Of a DNA stretch of 8,668 nt, positions 1-6,418 are shown one piece after another. The position numbers and the translations under genes were made by a program. Below the pieces are notes generated by a model. The model was not told where the DNA came from, searched no databases, and saw only the letters and a list, made by a program, of their open reading frames with translations. The stretch covers positions 1-8,668 of the forward strand of contig DAHWBL010000128.1 in assembly GCA_027323595.1 (NCBI GenBank), in the 5' to 3' direction. The stretch's first letter is position 1; every line of letters starts with the position of its first letter. Origin of the DNA: Acetobacteraceae bacterium (GTDB lineage: Bacteria > Pseudomonadota > Alphaproteobacteria > Acetobacterales > Acetobacteraceae).

Positions 1-70
1 GCTGGCCGGCCGGCTGGGCGCCTGCGCGGCGGAGATCATGGGTGAAATCGGCGGCCGGGCGCCGGCGTAA
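1..70 (+). CDS. 3' end of an unidentified gene, possibly an IclR-type regulator (partial)
   Basis: The frame beginning at base 2 is open to a TAA at 68-70 and encodes about 22 residues ending in CAAEIMGEIGGRAPA. Twenty of the 22 codons end in G or C, like the clear genes in this window, so I read it as the C-terminus of a gene that enters from the left. A final helix of the form LxxCAAEIxxxIGGR resembles the end of IclR-family transcriptional regulators, but 22 residues cannot prove this. It converges on the acetyltransferase, whose stop lies only 3 bases away, leaving no room for a separate terminator. The left-hand neighbouring sequence would decide the family. Confidence 0.5.
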   Translation, partial: LAGRLGACAAEIMGEIGGRAPA

Positions 71-73
71 CGA

Positions 74-592
74 TCAGCCAGGCGGCCGCGTGTCCCCCGG
101 CCCGAGCGCACGCTGCATCAGCACCAGATCGAGCCAGCCACCCAATTTATACCCCGCGGCGCGCAGCGTGCCGACCCGCGCGAAGCCCAGCGAGGCGTGC
201 ACGCCGATCGAGCCGGTGTTGTCGGAATCCCCGATCGCGGCGATCATCTGGCGAAATCCGGCGGCCGTCGCATGCTCGATCAGCGCGCCCACCAGCGCCT
301 TGCCGACGCCCTGGCCGCGCACATCGTCGCGCACATAGACGCTGGTCTCCACCGTGTGGGCATAGGCGCTGCGGTCACGAAACCTGGTGTAGTAGGCAAA
401 GCCCAGAACCCCGGTCGGGTCCTCGGCGGCGAACCAGGCCCAACCCTGGGCGACCACATCGGCGAAGCGCGCCTGCATCTGCTCCACCGAAGGCGGCAAT
501 TCCTCGAAACTGCCGGTCCCATGCAGCACGTGATGGGCGTAGATCGCCTGGATGTCGGCGATATCGGCGTCGGTGGCGGGGCGTATCAGCAT
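74..592 (-). CDS. GNAT family N-acetyltransferase, phosphinothricin acetyltransferase-like
   Basis: This 172-residue protein starts MLIRPATDADIADIQAIY and covers one complete GNAT domain, the usual length for the Pat/Bar-like subfamily. The acetyl-CoA pyrophosphate-binding loop is RGQGVGKAL (residues 92-100), preceded by the strand TSVYVRDD. The later block NTGSIGVHASLGF (125-137) and the C-terminal GGWLDLVLMQR (151-161) are typical of phosphinothricin N-acetyltransferase homologues, which transfer acetyl from acetyl-CoA to the amino group of phosphinothricin, methionine sulfoximine or related small amines. The real substrate cannot be read from the sequence. I chose the ATG at 592-590 because the GNAT fold begins there and GGAG lies 5 bases upstream (598-601, complement). 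The frame stays open further upstream, but that extension is arginine/proline-rich and unlike the family. It is cytoplasmic, divergent from the secretion operon and probably unrelated to it. Confidence 0.9.
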   Translation of the reverse strand: MLIRPATDADIADIQAIYAHHVLHGTGSFEELPPSVEQMQARFADVVAQGWAWFAAEDPTGVLGFAYYTRFRDRSAYAHTVETSVYVRDDVRGQGVGKALVGALIEHATAAGFRQMIAAIGDSDNTGSIGVHASLGFARVGTLRAAGYKLGGWLDLVLMQRALGPGDTRPPG

Positions 593-816
593 CTTGGCTC
601 CACGGGGTCGGAACGAAATGGGCGATGTAGGGCGCCATTTCATGCCATAATTCGTCCGCGATCGTAAGTTTGTGGAAACCCGGATAATATTTGATCCAAT
701 CCTGGACCGGGGCATGGTATGGAGCGGCGAGGCGGCCGGGCGCGAGTGTCCGGTCCGGCGGTCTGGGCGTTCGCGGGCGGTCCCCGCGCGTCCCCCGATC
801 AGGAGCGAACCACGCG
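593..816. promoter_or_regulatory. Divergent intergenic region, probable promoters for both directions
   Basis: These 224 bases separate the start of the acetyltransferase from the start of the secretion operon, so promoters for both should lie here. The part from about 625 to 705 is clearly richer in A and T than anything nearby and includes GATAATATTTGATCC (683-697). I could not assign a convincing -35/-10 pair. TTGATC at 691-696 resembles a -35 box, but the sequence 17-18 bases later (around 714-720) is a poor -10. No strong operator palindrome was seen. One minus-strand frame through the island also looks protein-like (see findings), so a gene remnant is an alternative reading. Confidence 0.4.
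801..805 (+). promoter_or_regulatory. Ribosome binding site of the ABC transporter gene
   Basis: AGGAG lies 11 bases before the ATG at 817. It is the only strong Shine-Dalgarno match near the start of this frame and decides the start against earlier in-frame codons such as the ATG at 691. Confidence 0.6.
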
Positions 817-3111
817 ATGGCCGAGCAGAGCGGCGACCCGACTTCCCCCGACCATCCAGACGGCCTGGCCGGCGGTGGCGGGCTGGCCACCGGCCCGATC
901 GGGCCGGAGACGGTCGGCGACGATACCGATGTGGTGGAGACCCGGCTGCGCGCGGTGATCGCCGCGGCGCGCCATCACGGCATCGATCTGGACCGACATG
1001 ATTTCCGCCAGGCGGCGGCCGACACCGTGCCGGCGCCGGCCGCGCTGGTCGAGTGGCTGCGCAACGCCGGGCTGTGGGCAAAGGCGACGCGGCTGCGCTG
1101 GCGTGATCTGGTGAAGTTCACCAACGCCGCGCCGGTGGTGCTGCTGTTCCGCGACGGCAGCGCCGGGCTGCTGATCCAGGGCGAAGCCAAGCGCGACATC
1201 GTCTGGATCAAGGACCCGCGCGCCGCCGCGGCGGACCCGCCGGTGGCGGTGGACCGGCTGCGCTTGGAGCAGGTCTGGGGCGGCGAGGTGCTGCTGGTGC
1301 GCCGCGCCCGTGGCGCCGAGCAGGAGGACAGCCCGTTCACGCTGGGCTGGCTGATGCGCCTGGTTCTGACCGAGCGCCCGATCCTGCGCAATCTGGGATT
1401 CTCTTCGGTGGCGCTGAGCTTTCTCAGCATCGTGCCGCCGCTGCTGGTGATGGTGGTGATCAACCAGGTCGTCGTCCATCGCAACATGTCCACCCTCACC
1501 ATGATCACCATGATCCTGCTGATCGCAGTGGTGTTCGAGACGCTGCTGAGCTTCGCCCGGCGGGAACTGGTGCTGGTGCTGTCGGCACGCATCGACACCG
1601 TACTCAATTTGCATGTGTTCAACCGGCTGCTCGCGCTGCCGCTCGATTTCTTCGAGCGCAACCAGGCCGGCAAGACCACCTACGAGGTGAGTCAGATCAT
1701 GTACATCCGTGAGTTCATCACCGGCCGGATGATGACCACGCTGCTCGATCTGGTCACCCTGCTGATCATGGTGCCGGTGCTGTTTATGATCAGCGCGACA
1801 CTCACCTGGTTCGTCATCGCCGGTTCGGTGGTGGTGGCACTGGTGATCGCCGCCTTCCTGCCGGCCCTGCGCGTGCTCACCGGCAAGGTGATCCAGGCCG
1901 AAAGCGCCAAGGGCTCGGTGATGGTGGAGACCGTCTACGGCATCCGCACGGTGAAATCGCTGGCGCTCGAACAATCGCGCAAGGACCTGTGGGACGAGCG
2001 CGTCGCCGACGCCGCCACGTTGCGGCTGAAATCCGGCCGGCTGGCGCGCTGGCCAATGGCGATCTCGCTGCCGGTGGAGCGCTTCATCGAGCGCGGCATC
2101 CTGCTGATCGGCGCCTACATGATTTTGACCGGCGCGAGCGAGGTCGATGTCGGCGCGCTGATCGCCTTCATGCTGCTCGGCGCGCGCGTCGCCCAGCCGC
2201 TGATCTCGATGGCCCATCTCGCCGAGGAGTTCGAGCAGGTCAACGCCTCGGTCGCGATCGTGGGCAACGTGCTCAACCAGCCGCCGGAGACCCGCGGCGC
2301 GGATCGCGGCCTGCGTCCGCGCTTCGAGGGCGCGATCAGCTTTTCGGACGTCACCTTCACCTACCCGCTGTCGCGCCAGCCCGCGCTGGAGGACCTCACG
2401 TTCGAGGTGCCCGCCGGCTCCACGCTCGGCGTCGTCGGGCGCAGCGGCTCGGGCAAATCCACGGTGACGCGGCTGTTGCAGGCCATCAACCGTGACTATA
2501 CCGGCTTCATCAAGATCGACGGCGTCGATCTGCGCGAAATCAACCTCACGCATCTGCGCCGCAGCTTCGGCGTGGTGTTGCAGGATAATTTCCTGTTCCG
2601 CGGCTCGGTGCGCGACAACATCATCGCCAACCGACCGGGCCTCACGCTCGACGATGTGGTGCGCGCCTCGCGGATGGCCGGCGCCGAGGAATTCATCGAG
2701 CGCCTGCCGCAGGGCTACGACACCTGGATCGAGGAGGGCTCGCCAAACCTCTCGGGCGGACAGAAGCAGCGGCTGGCGATCGCGCGCGCGATCATCTCCG
2801 ACCCGCGCATCCTCATCCTGGACGAGGCCACCAGCGCGCTCGATCCGGAAAGCGAGGCCCTGGTCAACGCCAATCTCGCGCGACTGGCCAAAGGCCGCAC
2901 CATGATCGTGGTGTCGCACCGGCTGTCCTCGCTGGTGGATTGCGATGCCATCCTGGTGCTCGATCGCGGCAAGGTGGTCGATCTGGGGCCGCACAAGGCA
3001 CTGGTCGAACGCAGTTCGATCTACCGTCAGTTGTGGTTGCAGCAGAACCGCCATCTGGACCCGCAGGGCCGCAGCGCACCGGGGCCAATACTCGCCCAGG
3101 GCGATGATTGA
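817..3111 (+). CDS. Type I secretion ABC transporter (permease/ATPase, HlyB/LapB-like) with degenerate C39-like domain
   Basis: A 764-residue inner-membrane exporter that would use ATP to move a protein substrate through a type I channel. After a disordered, Gly/Pro/Asp-rich N-terminus (1-38) comes a C39-peptidase-like domain (about 40-163). Aligned by its ARHHG and FRDG segments, the catalytic Cys position is Thr42 and the His position Ser115, while the Asp of IKDP (133) is kept, so it should bind rather than cut substrate. The transmembrane domain begins near residue 189 and holds the type I-typical FFERNQAGK and QIMYIREFITG segments. The ATPase domain is complete: Walker A GRSGSGKST (541-549), Q-loop Gln589, signature LSGGQ (645-649), Walker B LILDE (Asp669, Glu670) and H-loop His701. 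The length is slightly above HlyB (707) because of the N-terminal extension. The start follows AGGAG at 801-805. The HlyD partner begins 62 bases downstream. The substrate is not in the window. Confidence 0.93.
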   Translation: MAEQSGDPTSPDHPDGLAGGGGLATGPIGPETVGDDTDVVETRLRAVIAAARHHGIDLDRHDFRQAAADTVPAPAALVEWLRNAGLWAKATRLRWRDLVKFTNAAPVVLLFRDGSAGLLIQGEAKRDIVWIKDPRAAAADPPVAVDRLRLEQVWGGEVLLVRRARGAEQEDSPFTLGWLMRLVLTERPILRNLGFSSVALSFLSIVPPLLVMVVINQVVVHRNMSTLTMITMILLIAVVFETLLSFARRELVLVLSARIDTVLNLHVFNRLLALPLDFFERNQAGKTTYEVSQIMYIREFITGRMMTTLLDLVTLLIMVPVLFMISATLTWFVIAGSVVVALVIAAFLPALRVLTGKVIQAESAKGSVMVETVYGIRTVKSLALEQSRKDLWDERVADAATLRLKSGRLARWPMAISLPVERFIERGILLIGAYMILTGASEVDVGALIAFMLLGARVAQPLISMAHLAEEFEQVNASVAIVGNVLNQPPETRGADRGLRPRFEGAISFSDVTFTYPLSRQPALEDLTFEVPAGSTLGVVGRSGSGKSTVTRLLQAINRDYTGFIKIDGVDLREINLTHLRRSFGVVLQDNFLFRGSVRDNIIANRPGLTLDDVVRASRMAGAEEFIERLPQGYDTWIEEGSPNLSGGQKQRLAIARAIISDPRILILDEATSALDPESEALVNANLARLAKGRTMIVVSHRLSSLVDCDAILVLDRGKVVDLGPHKALVERSSIYRQLWLQQNRHLDPQGRSAPGPILAQGDD

Positions 3112-3120
3112 CGCCACCTG

Positions 3121-3177
3121 ATGCAGGCCCAGATCACCATCGAACGCGCCGACCCGGTCAAGGACACCATGCCATGA
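3121..3177 (+). CDS. Possible 18-residue small ORF between the ABC and HlyD genes
   Basis: An ATG at 3121 opens a short frame, MQAQITIERADPVKDTMP, that ends in a TGA at 3175-3177. This stop overlaps the start of the adaptor gene as ATGA, the arrangement expected for translational coupling. Fifteen of the 17 codons after the ATG end in G or C, as in the real genes here. However, no Shine-Dalgarno sequence precedes the ATG, and a frame this short can arise by chance in GC-rich DNA. It may be a coupling leader, the remnant of an older N-terminus, or nothing. No similarity to a known peptide was recognised. Confidence 0.2.
   Translation: MQAQITIERADPVKDTMP
3160..3164 (+). promoter_or_regulatory. 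Ribosome binding site of the HlyD-family gene
   Basis: AAGGA ends 9 bases before the ATG at 3174 and supports this start over the in-frame TTG at 3108, which overlaps the end of the ABC gene and has no such site. Confidence 0.55.
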
Positions 3178-4616
3178 GTGCGAGCAGCGGAGCCTTGGTG
3201 CCGCGCAACCTGCCGATCCCCGCCGATTCCGCCGATGCGGTGCTGGAATTCCAGTCCGCCACGGCCGGCATCATCGTCACGCCGGTCTCGCCGATCGCCA
3301 ACAGCATCGGAATGCTGGTCAGCGCCATGGTGCTGGCCTGCATGGCGGTGATCGCCTTCCTGCCGATCAACCGCGTGGTCACCGCGCCCGGTCGGGTGAT
3401 CGCGCTCAGCCCCACCATCGTCATCCAGCCGCTCGAAATTTCGGTGGTGCGCTCGATCAACGTGCATGAAGGCCAGCAGGTGCATGAAGGCGACCTGCTC
3501 GCCCGGCTCGACCCCACCTTCACCCAGTCCGACACCACCATGTACGAGGCACAGGCACGCAGCTACGGCGCCGAGGTGGACCGTGCGCGTGCCGAACTGG
3601 CCGGCACACCGTACGACCCTGTCGGCACCGACGCCGACAGCGTGCAGCAGCGCGCGCTGTATCTGCAACGCAAGGCCGCCCTCGATTCGCAGATGTCCGA
3701 ATACCAAAGCAAGATCGCCAGCCTGCAACAGACGGTGCAGCGGATCACCAGCGACGTTTCCGGCTATCAGAGCCGCCTGGGCATCGCCTCCGACATCACC
3801 ACCATGCGCAAGCAGCTCGAATCGATGCAGGTCGGCAGCCGGCTGAACACGCTGACCGCCGAGGACAACCGCTCCGAAATCGCCCGCCAGCTCGCCAGCG
3901 CGCAGGCGCAACTGCAAAGCGCCCGCGCCGACCTGCTCGCCGCGATCAACGAACGCGACTACCAGCTCCAGGACTGGCGTTCCAAAACCTCCCAGGTACT
4001 GACCGAGGCGCAGCGCAAGCTGAGCGACGCGCGCGAGGCGCTGGTCAAGGCGCAGCGCCGCCGTGACCTCGTCGAGATGCGCGCCGACCGTGACGCCACC
4101 GTGCAATGGGTATCGAAAGTATCCGTCGGATCGGTGGTGCAGGGCGCCGAACAATTGATGGTGCTGGTGCCCGCTGACACCCAGTTCGCCGTCGAGGCCA
4201 AGATCCCCGGCGACGAAATCGGCTTCGTCGCCCCTGGCCAGAAGGTGGTGATCAAGCTCGACACGCTGTGGACACAGATTTACGGCTTCGCCGAGGGCAC
4301 CGTGTTGCAGATCAGCCCGGACAGCTTCCTCACCGCTGATTCCGGCACCACGCCATCCGCCCAGCGCGCCCTCACCGGCCTGTCCAGCTCGATCGCCGGC
4401 AACCCGCCATCGGACAATCCCGCGCTCAACAACCAGGGCTATTACCGCGCCCGGATCAGCATCGGCGAATCGAAATTCCGCAATCTGCCGCCGGAGTTCC
4501 ACCTGATGCCCGGCATGTCGCTGGTGGCTGATGTGGAGGTGGGCAAACGCACGCTGCTGACCTACCTGCTCGGCCGCGCCGCGCCACTGTTCACCGAAGG
4601 ATTCCGAGAGCCCTGA
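3174..4616 (+). CDS. HlyD-family type I secretion periplasmic adaptor (membrane fusion protein)
   Basis: A 480-residue protein that would link the ABC exporter to an outer-membrane channel of TolC type. A cytoplasmic tail of about 43 residues is followed by a single membrane segment (about 44-64, SIGMLVSAMVLACMAVIAFL). Next comes the first half of the lipoyl-like domain, with RVVTAPGRV (67-75) and VHEGQQVHEGDLLARLDPT (97-115). A long, Gln/Ala/Arg-rich coiled-coil hairpin spans about 120-300. The second half of the lipoyl domain and the beta-barrel domain follow, ending in the family's usual HLMPGMSLVADVEVGKRTLL (443-462) and a short tail. A loop rich in Ser, Pro and Asn (about 383-420) interrupts the barrel before YYRARISIG and is longer than in E. 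coli HlyD. Start chosen from AAGGA at 3160-3164. The position directly after the ABC gene is the standard type I order. Confident in family; substrate unknown. Confidence 0.93.
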   Translation: MSASSGALVPRNLPIPADSADAVLEFQSATAGIIVTPVSPIANSIGMLVSAMVLACMAVIAFLPINRVVTAPGRVIALSPTIVIQPLEISVVRSINVHEGQQVHEGDLLARLDPTFTQSDTTMYEAQARSYGAEVDRARAELAGTPYDPVGTDADSVQQRALYLQRKAALDSQMSEYQSKIASLQQTVQRITSDVSGYQSRLGIASDITTMRKQLESMQVGSRLNTLTAEDNRSEIARQLASAQAQLQSARADLLAAINERDYQLQDWRSKTSQVLTEAQRKLSDAREALVKAQRRRDLVEMRADRDATVQWVSKVSVGSVVQGAEQLMVLVPADTQFAVEAKIPGDEIGFVAPGQKVVIKLDTLWTQIYGFAEGTVLQISPDSFLTADSGTTPSAQRALTGLSSSIAGNPPSDNPALNNQGYYRARISIGESKFRNLPPEFHLMPGMSLVADVEVGKRTLLTYLLGRAAPLFTEGFREP

Positions 4617-4623
4617 GGCGGTC

Positions 4624-4630
4624 GGGGGGA
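4624..4630 (+). promoter_or_regulatory. Ribosome binding site of the Sel1-repeat gene (GTG start)
   Basis: GGGGGGA ends 7 bases before the GTG at 4638. The only nearby ATG (4630) is in another frame and stops after four codons, so the GTG is the better start. Confidence 0.45.
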
Positions 4631-4637
4631 TGGCACA

Positions 4638-6392
4638 GTGCTGAAAAAATTTCTCGCTGATCGCCGGCTCCGGCAGGCCGACAGGCTGCTCGCCGAGGAC
4701 CGCAAGGAAGCCGCCTTCAGGCTGCTCGCCCGCGCCGCCGCCGCCGGCAACCGCGACGCGCAATATCGCGTCGGTCGCGCCTATCTCGCCGCCCAGGGCG
4801 TGCCACCGAGCCGCGTCGATGCGGTGCGATGGCTGACCCGCGCGGCCGAGGCCGGCCATGTCGCCGCCCAATCGGTGCTTGCCGCGCTCTATGTCCAGGG
4901 CCTTGGCGCGGACGCCGCTGCGATCGGCGCACACCCGGCCTCGGGGCTGTTCACCGGCCATGAAGCCGGCGCGGCGGACTACCAGAGCGGGCTGCTGTGG
5001 GCCCGCCGCGCGGCCGAGGCCGGCTCGGCGGACGGTCAGGCGTTGCTCGGCTTCATCCTGACCTCCGGCCCGGAGACAACCCGCGACCTCGCGCAGGCCG
5101 AGAGCTGGTATCGCCGCTCCGCCGACCAGGGCTGCCCGCAGGGCGCCTTTGGCCTGGGTCTCGCCCTGCTCAACCGCGCCGCCACCGATGCGGAGCGTAT
5201 CACCGCCTCGGACTGGATCGAGCGCGCCGCGGAGGGCGATCTGCCGAGCGCGAAATACATGACCGCGGTGATGTATGAAACCGGCGCCGGCCGACCGATC
5301 GACCTGCCGCGCGCCGTCGCGCTGTACCGCGGCGCGGCGGACGGTGGGGTGCGCGCGGCGATGGCGCGGCTCGGCCTGTGCCTGATGGAGGGACGCGGCT
5401 GCAAGCCCGACCGCCAGAACGGTGAAAGCTGGCTGCGTCGCGCCGCGCTGGCCGGCGACCGCGAGGCCGCCGCCATGGTCGGTGACCTGTATGTGCGCGG
5501 CGGTGAACTGCCGCCCAACTATGCCGAGGCGGCAATGTGGTTCACCCGCGCCGCCGAGGCCGGCCACGCCGCCGCCGCCCGCTCGCTGGGGCTGCTCTAT
5601 GCCTCCGGCGCCGGGGTCATGCGTGACCCTGAGGAAGCCGCGCGCTGGCTGCGCCGATCGGTCGAGAACGGCAGCCGCGACGCCCAGGCCGATCTGGCCA
5701 ATCTGGTGCTGTCCGGCTCGCTCGCCGAGCCGGAAGGCAATTACTCGCGACAATGGTTCGAGACCGCCGCCGGCAATGGCGACCTGGTGGCCGCGTTCAA
5801 TTTCGGCATCTGCCTCGCCCAGGGCGTGGGTGTTCCGCGCGATGACCGCCGCGCCGCGATCTGGCTGCGCCGCGCCGCCGAGGGCGTGGTCAACGCGCAA
5901 TATTGGTATGGCCGCATGCTGATCGAGGGCCGTGGCCTCGAGGCCGACCCCGAGGAAGGCCGCCGCTGGGTCGAGCGCGCCGCCGGGGCCGGCATGACCG
6001 ATGCGCTGGTGATGCTCGCCGAAATGGCGGTGAACGGGCGCGCCGGGGCCGCGCGCGACCATCGCCGCGCGCTGGAACTGTTTGAGCGCGCGGCCGAGCA
6101 GGGCCATGTCGGCGCCATGTTCGCGCTCGGCGCGCTGCATGGCGGCGGCCACGACATTCCCACCGACACCGCCACCGCGCAGCGCTGGTTCCGCAAGGCC
6201 GCCGAGCGCAACCACGGCCACGCGCAGATGATGCTGGGCCGCTACCTCGCCCGTGGTGTCGCCGGGCAAACCGATCCGGTGGCGGCACGCGACTGGCTGC
6301 GCCGCGCCCAGGCACAGGGTCTTGCCGAGGCGGCCGGCGACCTTGCGGCACTCGACGCCGTACCCGGCGCCAGCCGCCTGGCCGCCAACTGA
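4638..6392 (+). CDS. Sel1-like repeat (SLR) protein, about 15 repeats
   Basis: A 584-residue protein made almost wholly of Sel1-like repeats, helix-turn-helix units of about 36 residues related to TPRs that form a curved solenoid for binding proteins. I count about 15 units with the pattern A..W..RAAE.G...A...LG.LY..G.G, for example WLTRAAEAGHVAAQ, WFTRAAEAGHAAAARSLGLLY and WLRRSVENGSRDAQ. The second unit carries an insertion rich in Gly and Ala (about residues 94-115) before the third. There is no signal peptide or membrane segment: it starts MLKKFLADRRLRQADRLLAE, so it should be cytoplasmic. It starts at a GTG 21 bases after the adaptor gene and ends 26 bases before the glycosyltransferase, so it belongs to the operon. 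A scaffold role at the exporter or glycosyltransferase is a reasonable inference; no enzyme motif is present. Family assignment is firm, function unknown. Confidence 0.88.
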   Translation: MLKKFLADRRLRQADRLLAEDRKEAAFRLLARAAAAGNRDAQYRVGRAYLAAQGVPPSRVDAVRWLTRAAEAGHVAAQSVLAALYVQGLGADAAAIGAHPASGLFTGHEAGAADYQSGLLWARRAAEAGSADGQALLGFILTSGPETTRDLAQAESWYRRSADQGCPQGAFGLGLALLNRAATDAERITASDWIERAAEGDLPSAKYMTAVMYETGAGRPIDLPRAVALYRGAADGGVRAAMARLGLCLMEGRGCKPDRQNGESWLRRAALAGDREAAAMVGDLYVRGGELPPNYAEAAMWFTRAAEAGHAAAARSLGLLYASGAGVMRDPEEAARWLRRSVENGSRDAQADLANLVLSGSLAEPEGNYSRQWFETAAGNGDLVAAFNFGICLAQGVGVPRDDRRAAIWLRRAAEGVVNAQYWYGRMLIEGRGLEADPEEGRRWVERAAGAGMTDALVMLAEMAVNGRAGAARDHRRALELFERAAEQGHVGAMFALGALHGGGHDIPTDTATAQRWFRKAAERNHGHAQMMLGRYLARGVAGQTDPVAARDWLRRAQAQGLAEAAGDLAALDAVPGASRLAAN

Positions 6393-6418
6393 CCACCTCT
6401 TTGCCGGACCGGCGCGCC

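Noticed and set aside
1..22. GC-rich near-palindrome (ggccggccgg) as a terminator or operator
   Set aside because: It lies inside a coding frame, has no following T-run, and such palindromes are common at this GC content.
593..1081. N-terminal extension of the acetyltransferase on the minus strand, open up to 1081
   Set aside because: The extension is Arg/Pro-rich, runs antisense into the ABC gene and has no counterpart in GNAT proteins. The ATG at 592 has a ribosome site and matches the family start.
799..3117. A 772-codon minus-strand frame opposite the ABC transporter
   Set aside because: Its translation is rich in His, Gln, Arg and Asp without any domain pattern, while the plus strand has every ABC motif. 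It is a shadow of codon bias.
3463..3492. Direct repeat gtgcatgaaggc separated by cagcag in the HlyD gene
   Set aside because: It encodes VHEGQQVHEG, which matches the normal VxEGQxVxxGD turn of the lipoyl domain, so it is explained by the protein family rather than by a recent duplication.
817..4616. Bacteriocin or microcin exporter reading of the ABC/HlyD pair
   Set aside because: The C39-like domain lacks the catalytic Cys and His, and no small double-glycine-leader precursor gene was found in the window.
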